From: Glossina fuscipes
Taxonomy: Eukaryota > Arthropoda > Insecta > Diptera > Glossinidae
Assembly (NCBI RefSeq): GCF_014805625.2
Contig: NW_023998415.1
Coordinates: 654,407-718,406 of the forward strand
Length of the DNA: 64,000 bases
Direction: 5' to 3'
Shown here: piece by piece, positions 1 to 13,200 of the stretch
How positions within the stretch are numbered: the first letter of the stretch is position 1
Layout: each line of letters begins with the position of its first letter
Position numbers and translations under genes: made by a program
Notes under the pieces: model-generated
Told to the model about the DNA's origin: nothing
Databases searched by the model: none
Seen by the model: only the letters and a program-made list of their open reading frames with translations

Positions 1-32
<32 letters not shown>

Positions 33-36
<4 letters not shown>

Positions 37-1994
37 ATTATGGAAATATTCAATCATAACATTTTAAACAAGACAAAAGTCGAAAATAGAAAAGAAAAAA
101 TAAATGAATTTGATTTTTTATTTCATAGTATATGAATTTTTTTATAAACTTCAAAAACAGCGATGATGTCGATGATGACGGCAATGATATGGAATTTCTT
201 TGTCTTTTTTTGTTTTTTTTTTTTTGTTTTTGACTTTTTTGTTTGGGAGCTAGAAAAAGTTTTCAACCTGATCGCACTTAATCGTTTCCCAGTAGGATAT
301 TGATAATTAAATAAAATACATTCATATAAAGCATATTACAAAACACGCACAGTTATATCAACACGTGAGCACATATTAAAAAGTAAAGAAAAAAACACAA
401 ATGTAGGAAAAAAGGTTACACAACATTGTTGAAATGATTTAAAAATTCCCGAAAGAAAATAGAATGAATATCAGATAACCGTAAACAGAATGTTGCGATT
501 AAACCACTTGTGGTATTTGGATAAAACTTGTGTCTCTAAATTAAATTGTATTTAAACGTTCTCCATGTGAGCACAATCTATTGTTCAACGGAAAACAAAT
601 TACTTTTACATTTTATTGCTTCAAGACAATAATCAAGAGTCAGGATACCTAAAATTCTGTGAAAACGATACCACCTTTATTTCAATTGAAAATTTCTTTT
701 CATTTCGATTTCTTTTGCTAATCCCTATAGTGGTCACGGCCACTATTAACTTTATCATTTCGTATGAAACAACCAAAGTAAGCATTCGAAGATTAAGAAT
801 CGATACACTTACCCCAATCATAACGTAATTGCAGTTTAAATTAAAAAAATTTTTTTTATTAAAATACACTTTCACATTCACCAAGTGTAGAATGGAATGC
901 TTTTTATGAAACCTATGAATACATTTGAATTGCAGTTTTTTGCACTTCTCAACAAAAAGGAGTGTTTCAACTAACAATAATAGAAGATATAGATTAAAAT
1001 TACTTTATGCCGCAAAGAAAGTTTCGAATCAAGCCATTCCCTTTTTTATTCCATCAGGTACATCAGATAATGATGTGAGCGCCCTTCACATTAAGCATAA
1101 GCAAGAAAAAAGCTCTTTTTTCCACATTATCGCCGAATTTCTCACAGCGTTCGAGGCTAACAAGTGCACGATTTCGAAACAGCATCAGCCACGGATACTT
1201 TGGTCGCGTCCATCACGATGCGTCCACTATTTACTTGCCTGCTCCATTGGCATCAGTTTTATAATCTAAACACATTAGCTGTGAAATATTTACCTTTTAT
1301 CATTTCTCAGCTTGCCCGCAATAATTTAATATTTGAAAAGTAAAAATTTATCGCTTAGATTGCTTAGCATCTCTCTTTCCATTATGCTTGTAAATAGTGT
1401 CACTTTTCAAGCGTACTATTATTAATAGGTATGTGTGCACCTATTTTGCTTTACATATATTTTAATTGGCATGCAGAGATATATATTTTTGAGACCATTT
1501 CATACTCTGATCAGGTTTACTGAAAGTTTTGTTAAGTTATTATGCAAAAGAGCGTTTGGAGCGTTTTGCGTAAAGTTTATTGCGTTTTCATATAGTTTAG
1601 TTGCAAAATATGTTTACGTAACATAAGGTTCGAAAAATTCGGTGCAAACCGAATGAATATATATATATATATATATGGTCTTTTTTCATGAAAAATATCT
1701 AACCTATGTAAATGTCTAAGTTGTCATCTCATCTAGGAATCAATAGAGATGCTCAAGTTTGTTCAAAGAGTAAAACCCTCAATAATACAGCAGCGTTTAC
1801 ATCTTTTGCTGCATCTATGCCAATTGTATGATAAATTTATTGTTATTGTTATTCCAATCGTTTTTTTTTTCTTTTCTCAATAAAAAACAAAGATTCATTT
1901 AAACTGAGACGAGAGATAAATAGAATCAAAGAGTGTTTATATTAATAGGAAAATAAAGTCATTAATGAAAAGAATCCGTCGCCACATCTTTAAC
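33..1994. other. Gene desert, no supported feature
   Basis: A+T-rich DNA. The longest frames (114 codons each, at 633-977 minus and 925-1269 plus) lack recognisable domains and overlap each other in low-complexity sequence. I see no RNA gene. Confidence 0.5.
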
Positions 1995-2400
1995 TATCCA
2001 ATTTAAAAACAAGTAAAAACAATATAGTGGGCCCAGCGTTAAATACCTGACATGACTATGCTGTACTACTTTGATTAAGTCATATATATCACGACTTTTA
2101 CAAATGAGAGATTATGAGGGATATGGACGAAAAAGTGATCCGATCAACCTCGTCTGCCTTCGGTCCGAAACATATTGGTGTACTAAATTTCATGAAAATA
2201 TGTGAACAGTTTCGATCTGTAGTTCGAATGCAAAAATACAAGACCGACAGACGGACAGATAGATTGACAAGAATAGATCAATTCAGAAAATCAATCTGGA
2301 AATAATTTTGCATTGATCGGTGTAATAAAATATGAGTCTATCCCATGTCCTTCTGGGTGTTGTATACACTCGTGGTGCAAGATATGAAAAAAGCAAAACA
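1995..2400 (-). repeat. Dispersed repeat family R2 copy
   Basis: On the minus strand: CAACACCCAGAAGGACATGG, a CTATCTGTCCGTCTGTCGG tract, TTTTCATGAAATTTAGTACA, TCGGACCGAAGGCAGACG, and the end GGGCCCACTATATTGTTTTT with ACTTGTT at about 2010. It has the same end structure as the plus-strand copy ending near 20312. Confidence 0.6.
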
Positions 2401-5400
2401 AAAAAAAAAAAAAAAAAAAATGGATATATTGTTATATCCATGGATTAAAGAGCGAAATACATACATATACATATTTCATCGTTTATAAATAAACAGATAA
2501 ACAATTTATATATCAGGCTTGATTTTAATAGTCGGACACGCTTAAGTTCATTACGCTATTCATGCTGACATGCTTGACAGATATATTAAAGATACTGATG
2601 GCGATGGCAATAAGAATAATTAGTAGAAGATATGGAACTGCGATGAACGCAGATTTTAGTTACTTTAGTGCTGATTATTTTATCATTTCATTTCATTTTA
2701 TTTTGAAATTTTATTTATCGCTACGAAACAAATGCTACTGGAAGGTTATTATAGTCAACTTCAACTTTCCTAGTCATGGTAAGTATGATATTAATTTCCG
2801 AAAAGGCTAAGAAGAAAAGTAGCGCTTGCAAAATCTTTAAAGTTAATGTAATGTTAAGTGCTTCATAAAATACGCCAACACAATGAACATATTAGACGCA
2901 TATATATGCCATATATATATATGCTGTGTAAAGTTTTATTTAACTTACTTTCGTGTTACCATGAAATCTTTGAATTGAAATTCCGAATGCCAAGGTGTTT
3001 TGACCCAAGAACGAGCACTAATGAAAATAGTCCGGATTGGAACTTTTCATATATAACGCGTGATTTTAAATATGCATTATTGTATTAAGAGAATTGGTAT
3101 AGGGTATTGAATGGTGGGCCAAAGTCCGCTTTAATATTATCATTTCTCTTTAAATAAGCCTTCTTTTCAATCAGCTAAAAGTTGTAAGACAAATCTCTTA
3201 GCAACTGGTAGCGCTTGGAGACATCCAATTTTGTACTCATTACATCCGCAACCGCCACCAAATTTATTTGTAAAGTCACCTAAAAGTGACTGCAAGAAAA
3301 TTTAATTTTTAAATTTTTATTTCATTTAAATTAAAAACTTAATTTAGAAACTGTACTTTTTAAATAATTGACTGATTTGGGAGGCTCGCTATTATTTGCT
3401 TAGCATTAACAATAATTAATGATAAAATGCTACGAATCTTGGTTACAGTATCTTTGAAAGGGCTTTTAGCCCCTTGTACGCGTGTCAAGCAAGTGATTAC
3501 GCTGTGCAGTATACCTTGCTGAATTTTTCAATGCAAAGAAAGCAGAGAAAAATAGAGAATTTTACAATTGTGTAGGGAAATTCACTCGTTAGCCATTGTT
3601 TTCATACTGGGTGTCGTTATGATCAACTGGTGACTTCTTGGGTAACATCGTGTCTACTCAACGTCCGAGCTGTTTGCGGTCATTAACCTGTCGTACGTTC
3701 GTGGGGCAGAAGACATTCAAAGAGAAATAAAGGCTCTCATTAAACGAATTAAAACGAATTTCAACGACTAGACTCAAGTTTGAGCTAACGCTTTCGTTAC
3801 TAAGCGCCATTACAGCATTTCGTCAAAGCAATAGAACAATAAACATTGTATCTAATGGAAATGTGCTTAAGAAAGCTGAGTTGGTGCCTATTGGCTCATT
3901 GGTGGATTAATTGCAGATATATATAAGAGAAAACCGTTCGAAATTGTCACCTTCTCCTTGCGTCAATTCAGGACATTTTTTTACACGGCTTTGATGAATT
4001 TGTAGCAATTTATAGGTTTTGAATGTAAAAGTCTCCTCGCGCATTTCGCGAGTCATTTAACCTTCACGCATGGAATGGATACAAAACAAACATATATATC
4101 AGTTGAAGTTAAGTGTTGGGTTTTCTATCTAACAATTTAAGTACAACCAGATGTAACAAAATGATTGAGAATAATCAAGTTCTAAGTTCATCGATTCATA
4201 TCTATATATGTAGAGTGTGCTTAATGATAAATTAATGATAAATTTATATAGGTTACTTATAAAAATAAAATCAATTTAAGAGTCTAAACAAGTAATCAAT
4301 AATTAAATTTTTTTAAATAATATTTACGTTGTTTGCATGTATTTCTTCTTGTCTTTTCATTTTATAAATAAATAAGAGTTTCATGTTTAATTTGTGGCAG
4401 TAAAAGGAAAAAAAAAAAAAGAAGAAAACAAAATATGTGCAAAAGAACGTTTAACGCAAAAAGGAGAGAAGAAAAACGGAGAATACAAAAAAAAAAAAAG
4501 AAAAAAGAGAAAAAAGTTAAAGGAAAAGAGAACGCTAACGTAACGTACGTAATATTAAACTGATTTAATTTGCAGAAAATGCCGCATGCCAATTTATGTC
4601 ATCGTTGGTCAGCCATACAACAAATGCACTTAGATGACGAAGACGGCGATTATTATGATGCTGATGTTTATTATACTGTCATAGCATTTGTGCTTGAAAC
4701 ATAAAAGATAAACAAGTGTATGCTGGTGTATGCGCATGTGTGCGTGTATATATGTATGCATGTATATTTTCTTAGTAAAGTCTTTACAAACAATCGTAAT
4801 AGCAACTGCAGCACATTTTGAGCACTGCAGCAGCAGCAAAAACAAAACAGGGGCTACATACATATATACGAAACACAAGCAAACAAACGAAACGAACAAA
4901 AGTAATCAAATCAAACGTCATGAATGCATGCATCCACCACACCACTGTTCACAAAACAAACTTTCTTTGCGGCATGTACTAAACTTTAGTTTGTATGGGG
5001 CTTTGTTTTCTTTTTGTGTTTTTTTTTTTTTTTTGTAGAAAATTCATTTATATTTAGCCAGGGCAGTCTCTCAGGTCGAGGCCCAAACTGAACACTACCT
5101 GGCCATCAATGTTGTACAGAAACACAGATTGTAAATGTTGTTTTCTACTTACTGTTGCCGTTGTTTTGCGTTTTACCAAGCTGGTGCCTGTCGTTCTCTT
5201 AGATGCCTCCTCACCTACAAGATAGATGAATGTTCATTGATGTGTGTTTGCAAGTAGGCTTTATGGACAATATGCACATATATGCGTTAACGTGGCCTGG
5301 TACGCCAGCCAGCTTAAAGGAAATTGTATCAAAAGTAATGTCAGTCGAAATGGAAACTTCAACATGAATGGTAGCAAAAAACTGACCGGCTAAGCATTCA

Positions 5401-5868
5401 CCTGAAAAATTGCTATAGCGTATTATTAGTATTTTAATCGGTGGCCAATCGAAGACAGTAGGGTACAGACTGGTTTTATATAAGCTTAAAGGCTATTTGA
5501 AAAATGTTTAAGCAAGACGCTCATTGACTATCTAAGGTTTTTCGTGGAGCTATTAGATCAGCAAACGTACTTGCTGGCCTCTTCAGCTGTCGAATTGACT
5601 TGTCTGTCTGTGCCTCCATCCGGCAGGTGTGTTTCTCACGCAGTTTCTTTTATTGCTTTTTTTTATTGCGTTATCATTCTGTCATGACTTAACAGACTAT
5701 GCATTTAGTCGGATGCACAAACAAGCGCACACATACATTTCTTGCTTGGCTCATCTTCTCAAATCTGTAACGTTTTTAGTGCCTCAGTATGTTTCTGTTG
5801 GTTTGTCTCTCGGCTTAACTCTACGTCTATTTGTAGGTTTGATTCAAAGAAGCTCAGCTGGTTCGTTT

Positions 5869-5901
<33 letters not shown>

Positions 5902-6216
5902 ATGTACCCGAACGTAAGCTATTACTTTTTATTATTTGCCTGTGGGCCAATTTGGTGTCCAAGGTAAATATACACATTCCTACCTCGTTTTCTTGTTTTT
6001 CCACAATTTATCACAATCCAAACGAAACATGAGACCAGTCATTCACACAATCAACACTGACGTTCACTCACTTGGAAGTTTTGTGCAAAATCCTCAAACC
6101 CAAGCTACATATCAGTATTTTGTAACTACGCAAAAGCAAGCAAACAAACATAATTATATATAAACATAGAGATTTTTGTCAGTTTTTTTGCTTTTTTTGG
6201 TGGTGGTGGCTTTATA

Positions 6217-6218
<2 letters not shown>

Positions 6219-6255
<37 letters not shown>
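6219..6255. repeat. Poly(A) run
   Basis: About 34 A in a row. Other long homopolymers: T at 1-32, T at 5021-5034, A at 37660-37676. No retrogene is visible upstream of this run. Confidence 0.9.
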
Positions 6256-6257
<2 letters not shown>

Positions 6258-8094
6258 AAAGAACAAGAAACTCTCACAAAGCAGTAACAGTACACTGGAA
6301 TTTACACTGGCACTTTCAATTGTTTTTGTTCGCCAGCCATTTCGTTAAAGAATCCGCTTGTTTGCAATGTTTGTTTGTTTGCTGGTTAAAAACCGGTAGA
6401 TAGGCCGCCAGTAGATAGGACCCTAGAGCATCAACTTCACTGTTAAATCTTGCTCGTTAGTATATGTGCAGTTTTCACTTGCCTTTACCGGTCGACTGAT
6501 CGTCGTTCTTTGCAGATGGTGGGTAACATTCTGTTTATTTACAAGACAATGCCACCAAGAGATAGTTCACAAAACATATTCAACAAGTAATCTAAATAGA
6601 AACGAGTAGAATGTTTCTTTTTTCTTTTTTTTTTTTCTGGTGTCGTGCAGTTGTTTTCTGTCTCCATGCTTAAAAAAATATTTAGCATCGGGAATTGCGA
6701 GAAAGATTGGTATTTATTTTAAATAAGAACTAAAGCAAGAGAGCTATGGGCTTTAAGACGAATTTGTGAATACACATCATATAGATTGTAACTATTTTCC
6801 ACCACTTAACTGAGCTTACTTTATTGTTAGCTGCGCTTTTTTTTTAAAACAAGTGAAGCATACGTGCTTTAGCAATTTTTGATAAGGATGACATATGAGA
6901 AAAAACCACAACAAAAAAAAAAAAACAGCAAGAAATAATTTATATTGTGTTTAGGGCGCGCCTTTGATACTCCTTCAATAGTTTAAACCAGTATATCATA
7001 ACTACAAATATATTAAAACTGCAAAAGAAAAAAAACAGATAAATAAATAAATAGCAAATGTCCTCAACGTAAAATCTTTTTTTTTCATTGCGGGCATATC
7101 ATTCACCTAATCATATTTGTTTTTAGAATGCAGATTTCGATAATTTGGGTAAATGTATTACGTAGCTAATTTCAGATCAATGTTTTCCATTTTCACTCAT
7201 TGTACCCGTGATTATATAGATGGTTCGCGCACGTTTTCGAACATGGAAGCAAAAGATTAATTCCGAGTGTCAGCTTCTCATTAACAATTTCGGTAAACTA
7301 GGGCGTTCCAACAATAGACGATGGATAAAGCGAGAGGGACAGAGAGCTCTCTCTCTTGATGCGGACTTGGTGCGACCGGCTCAGGACACAAGTATTTTAC
7401 AATTGTCTTTGATAAGCATTTCTGGATTTTACACAAACAGCAGCATCCATCTAGCTTATGCTCATCTTTTGATAGTAAGTAAAACGGTTATCTCTTCATT
7501 ATACAGCGAGATGGATTAAGTTTTGCTCAAATGCAAATGTTGAGATAAAAAACCTTAAAGTTCCTTTTGCTTCACCAAACCAATCAAAGGAGGTATTGCC
7601 GAAAAATAAATCTACGAGTTTCCAGAGAATAAAAATAAGTTAATTACCTACAAGAAATAGACTGGAGCCGTAAATTTCTCGGTTCAATAAAATTCTCGCT
7701 TAATCAATAATAAATTTAAAACACGAATTCAAATAAAGCCTGACGCCGATGGGTTATGTAGGTTAAGAAAATTTGGACAGGGTCTACCAATTGTAATTGT
7801 TGGTTTGGTAATCTCTTTTGGAGAGGGAAATTTACCTAGAGAATGTAATCTTTTTACACCTCCAAGTTATCTGAATAGATCAGGTGATGGATATCAAGTT
7901 CAAATAATTATGGGCATCCTGAGATATTGAAGGATTCGCGCATGCAAAAATGTTGGGAAGTTATATAAGCGAAACAAGTAAGGACATTATAAACATGCAA
8001 AGCAGCCACTAAATGTCCCGTTCCACTTCGCCTACAATAATACAATTCTTTATTTATCGTCAATTATAAAATCATACCTTCTTTCCGTTTAAAA

Positions 8095-8286
8095 ACATAC
8101 CTTTTATGGCAGCGCTGCCAACACGTAAATTGACGAGTGCTTAATTTAGCAAAATTAACCTTCTTGTCGCAGATCTTATAATTATTCGCCAAAACATATT
8201 AAAAAGTAGACCCTTTGTGCCATATTCCTTTTATTCAGTTTTCATTACTAGATTGACACGCGACGGGGTGCAAAACATATGCCAAT

Positions 8287-8335
<49 letters not shown>

Positions 8336-8530
8336 CAAATTTGCAGTTTCGATGCAGATCAGTGTGCCGAATTTCGTCGAAATATCTCAAAAACTCCAAC
8401 CTTTGTGTAGATCGGTATGTGGATAGACGGAAAGGTATGCTAAAATTGATTAATAAAACAATCGATGATCGATCATAACTTAAGCCCTTCTGGACGCTAT
8501 GTAGGAATACGGTATATAGAGCCTAAAAAT
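8095..8530 (-). repeat. R2 copy interrupted by an (AT)n tract
   Basis: On the minus strand: CGTCCAGAAGGGCTTAAGTT, ATCGATCATCGATTG, GAGATATTTCGACGAAATTC and GGCACACTGATCTGC, the R2 marker order. An (AT)n run at about 8284-8329 lies inside. Confidence 0.5.
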
Positions 8531-8740
8531 CTCGCCGAAACATGGGGGAAGTAAGATAGGACGTGAACGGCTAACCTGAAGAGTCATTGAGAGGCAAAAG
8601 TGATATCATAACAATCAATTTAGCAAGATACCTTGTCGTAAGAGAGACAAGATGTTAAAAATCCTATTGAAACTTCCCTGGGCGTGTTGAGCTTACCCAT
8701 TGAAATTTTATCGAGTTGCGCGATATTAAATTTAAGAACA

Positions 8741-8743
8741 TTG

Positions 8744-8771
<28 letters not shown>
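8741..8771. repeat. (GA)n microsatellite
   Basis: About 15 GA units. It could attract GAGA-type factors but has no gene nearby. Confidence 0.9.
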
Positions 8772-8776
<5 letters not shown>

Positions 8777-9956
8777 ACAGAGATTTGCGCATGACTGCTC
8801 CGCATTTACTTTGTTCGCATTAGCTATTAATATTTCTTTATATTCTTGAAACCAACACTCTCCTCGAGATAACTCTTGCATCTCTGGGAAACCTAAAGCT
8901 ATCATGAATACGGATGGCAAGATGCGATAACAGAGGGTGAAGTACTACGCTTAATATATATTAATAAATATACCGAACGATTAGATGTATGAGGTAAAAT
9001 AAATGACAGGATTTTGTATTTTAGTCTTTTTTATCACATTGGAATGGAAGCAGCTTGTGAAGATCCTGTACCTTGCAAGATGGGGGAATAATTTTCCGAA
9101 TAAATTTTAAATCGACAAAGTGAAAAAAACGACGACCTATTGGGTTGATGCGTAATTATTAGACGTTTCTTCGACGTGTCAAATTTTAATAAGAATTTAC
9201 AATACTTTTTTTTTTACTATTTTTATATTATTTTTATTTTATTTATATTTATCTTTCATTTATATTTTTTTATATATATTTCACATTATTTTTTTTATTT
9301 ATATAAATGTATATTGTAGATGCCACACACACAAAACAGTGATGGAATGGAACACACCAAAGCCAAACAAAAAATGAACCTAACTTGGTTGATGTGACTC
9401 GACCAAACGTTGCGTCTGGTCGTACCAACTTGTTTTATCTGTTCCCTCCAGCACTTGAACTGGAAGAAACTGTGAAAAAAGACGATCAATGTCGGTTTAG
9501 AATAAATAATAAAATTTTATTGTGAGAACAAAGAATATAAATTATCAGTGTTATAAACTAATTCAGGATTATTTCAGTACATACTACAATAAACAAAATA
9601 TGTAAAATGATGCACTTGCATTTTACCGTTTGTTTATTCCGGAACTATCGACGGCTTGAAGTGTGTCACAAAAATGCAACATAGGACAATTAATATAAAC
9701 AACGAAGGCACACTTTAAGGTCTGAATTATATAATCAGCGGTATTGTTGTCTATGGTCAGTTATACAGAAACAGACTAAATAGAAACATGACTGTGCACA
9801 TGCAAGTGCATGAACAAATCGAACAAAGCTACGCTAATAAATGCATATACAACCAAACATGAACGTGCAATTAAAATTAATTTATTTTTTATTTATTTTT
9901 TATATATGGATGAAAATATCCTCCTACTTTTAGATCATAAAAATATGTGTCAATTG

Positions 9957-10240
9957 TACTGATATTCGTCATATTATGGTGGAACACTTTGAGAAAGGAT
10001 GGAAAGCAGCGTAGTCATTTCGTGATCTCAACGAAGAATCGTTTGCCCGTTTCAAACCCTGTGGCATTAGCTTGGGAAATAAGTGAGGAAAAGCTCGACC
10101 GTCGGATTTCGACGACAGCCGTGGAAGGGGACGAAAGTTTGCGAACTCGATTGTTGGCCGCCAACTTCAATGTGAACTATTCAAGCATAGTTCGCTGTCT
10201 CAAAAAGTTTACAAAGGTATTGAAGTAGTCCGGATTAACC
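9957..10240 (+). pseudogene. Decayed mariner transposase, N-terminal part
   Basis: Seen: in shifting frames the plus strand reads pieces typical of the mariner DNA-binding half. In order these are HFEKGWKAA, FRDLNEE, FARFK, GRP/SDFDD-like pieces, then VEGDESL, and NVNYSSIVRCLKKFTKVLK ending in an in-frame stop at 10226-10228. The last block matches the second helix-turn-helix and the start of the linker in mariner transposases. Frame changes, internal deletions and lack of the DDD catalytic domain show it is dead. I did not find convincing terminal inverted repeats. The family pattern is recalled from memory; the subfamily is unresolved. Confidence 0.75.
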
Positions 10241-13200
10241 ATTTAAAAATGTTGCGGTTGAATTTTTATGATTGAGTTATCAGTTTCAGAACGGTGAGAT
10301 AATTGTTTAAAAATCAAATTATTATAATACGATTAGTCGAAGACATCTGCAAGAGCGCGAGTTCCAATAAAAAGATAGAAACTGTTTTAAAGAAGGAAAA
10401 AGTTGTTTTCCTTTGTGCACCAAAGCAGTGGGTTAGCTTTCTATGCATTGATATATAATTTTAGATTTTTCAATCAAACAAAATTGCTAGCAGATATTTA
10501 TATACATCGAGGAAAACCATACCAAGTCGACTTATTCAGGTTTATTTTGACATTGATTAAGCATAGTTACTTAATTTAAAGTATATGAAAAGGGGAGGGA
10601 AAGATTAAGTGTTATTAATCAGAACAGGAACGTTATCAACAGGTCAAATGCTCCGAATTTTATAACTCTCTTGGCCATTGCATGAAAATCTGTTACGTAA
10701 TAATACGTAGTACTCGCAGTTGAAATGGAAATATTTCTCGAAAAAAATGCATGAGAAAAAATAAAATCGAAACATGGCTACTATGAATAAATGCAAAGTG
10801 CATATGAACTAAACTACTTGCAAATATATGCCTATGGGCTATCAAACTCTCAATGATAACATTGAAAATTCACTGAAAGACCACTTGTTTTTTCGGTAAA
10901 ACCATCATAAATGTTTCTTAATGTCGTTTAAAACGACAAAAAAATACATTGTACGATAGACACCAGGGAGAAGTGAACATTTTCATATCATATTAGCCCA
11001 TTACTACCCATTTGAAGTAATTTCCAGTAAAACGTCTCTGTTCATCTATAAGTCTTTCGCACTAATGTTCCTACCGATTAGAATCAGTCTTAGAAAACTA
11101 TTTATAGGCAATGTAAGTGAAAAAAAAAAAAGAAAATTAAAATATTTTTCTATTATCTTTCTACCATGTCTTAGAATGTTGGAAATAAAAAATAGCAGCC
11201 AGGATTATCAAGAATCATATGTAGATTATAAGTAATAATAAGCTCAAGAAACTCACGTACTTTAAATATTACTCATTACACACTCAGCACGATTCATATC
11301 CATTTGCAGACAACGCGATTTTCTTTTACGCATAGTCCCCAGCTATGCAATTTAGTGAAATGTTACCACGCGACACGTATGCTGTTATAAACGATGTACG
11401 CCGGGCGCATATTACGCTGATTTGAAAAGTCAACCAATCCGCAGCATTTTGTTTAATATGCGTGCAACTGTTCAGAAAGAATGCATAGAGTTAGACATAA
11501 ACAAGAATTGGTTTCAATTCTTGATATGATTAGTAGCTAAAAAGCTTAATGCAAGCAATTCGCCAAACGTTTAGTTCGTTGAGTTGTATGGGCAATGTTG
11601 TAACAACGCAACTTGAATGTTCGTGCGCAGCAGTACGCTTGATCGCATGCAGTACTATTTCTACAGCATGTTCCTTCCATGTACCGACAACCACAAATGT
11701 TTGACATGCGTATTTGTTGGGCTATTTCTAATCGACACCTCTTATAATATAAAGTCTAAAGTTTATTAAGTTTATTCGAATGTATGTGTAACAGCGGTAA
11801 TAATCGATATAAATTATTGATATGAAAAGTTTCGATCGAAATCGTAAAACACTTTCTACGAAAAGTAAGCCTTAAAACAATTTTCCAATATAGTAATCGG
11901 TCTATAAAAGTATATTGACATGAAAATCAAGTGTGCTAAGTTTTGGGCACGTGATTTTAAATTTCGGCCTCTGTGCCGAATCTCTATTTGCATAAAATTT
12001 AATCAATTACTCAAACAAACAAAATCGAATTTTGTTGTGAAGAATAATCAGAAGCAGTGATTATGTTAAAATTGGGCAAACTGAGTTCATCTTTCAGGAA
12101 AAAAGGAAAAAAAATTGAAAAGTCCTTAATAGCCGGCCTTGTTCGACTATAACGATTTTACTTGTTTTGCTTTACTTTTTGTTTTTCTCATTATTATTTA
12201 CTAAATTTGTGGTTATTAAGTGAAAGTTGGTGCTTTCTTGCTTTGCTTTGGATCTCTATACAAAATTGCATATCTACAAAACAGAAATATGAAAAAAAAA
12301 AAAAAACACCATAATGGCTTGTAACCACACACACTGCTTTTAATCATTTACCTGTCATGAAGTTCCAATTAAAGATAATTGAACATTTTTTTTTACTTGT
12401 ACGATTTTTTTTTTTTGCGTAATGGTATTTAATTAAAATTAACTACAAAAAAAAAAAAAAGAGTCAAATACACATCAAAAATATATTGTCCTTGTGTTTG
12501 GAAGAACACATTAAATGTTAAAAGGAAAACTAAGATGTTCATTGGAGTAACGTAGTTGCCTTCCGTTTAGTGATAATACTTAGAAGCAAAAGTACTTATT
12601 TTAATTACCTTGCACCACTCCGAGCATAAGCGTGCATAATTCTTTTCATGCTCATTACCTTGGGTTAAAAGGTGCATTAGGTTTTCCAAGTATTCAATAA
12701 CTGTCTGTAAAGCGAAATGGGGTTAGAGGCATTATTAACACACACATTATAATTTAAAGCCTAAGTAAGCGAGCGACAAGCAATTCCGATAGTTCATTTG
12801 AAAAATAAACCGAAGCAACCGAAAACCAATATACCGAAAATTAATATGACACCAGTGTGCTTACAGGAAGGAATTATGCACTCAATAACTAATTCTTCAG
12901 ACTGCAACTGCATACGACGTAAAAGTTGGTATTGCTAACCTAAGCAAATGCGAACTCATGAAGCCCTTGTGCTAAAGAGCATTCTATGACTGCATTGTCA
13001 GCTATGGAAATATTAAACATCGAGAGAAACTTGCAAAAAATAAATAAGATATCATGGGTAGAAATCAAACGGTCTTACACTTCTCTTTTTATTGGCGAAT
13101 TTCGTGGATCAGGGTCAATTTTCAAAAAATGTATTCATCTGCTCCGTTTGAAATGTAGGACTCTGGGCTTGAATTTCTTTCATTGACGGCTTCATACAAT

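Larger units (their letters stand above)
2401..9956. other. Gene desert with one exon-like patch
   Basis: Mostly low-complexity DNA plus the R2 copy at 8.1-8.5 kb. The only coding-like signal is the minus-strand island at 5054-5619 described in the findings. A short R2-end match lies at 3104-3160 (GGGTATTGAATGGTGGGCC). The frame at 7220-7519 (99 codons) is unrecognised. Confidence 0.4.
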
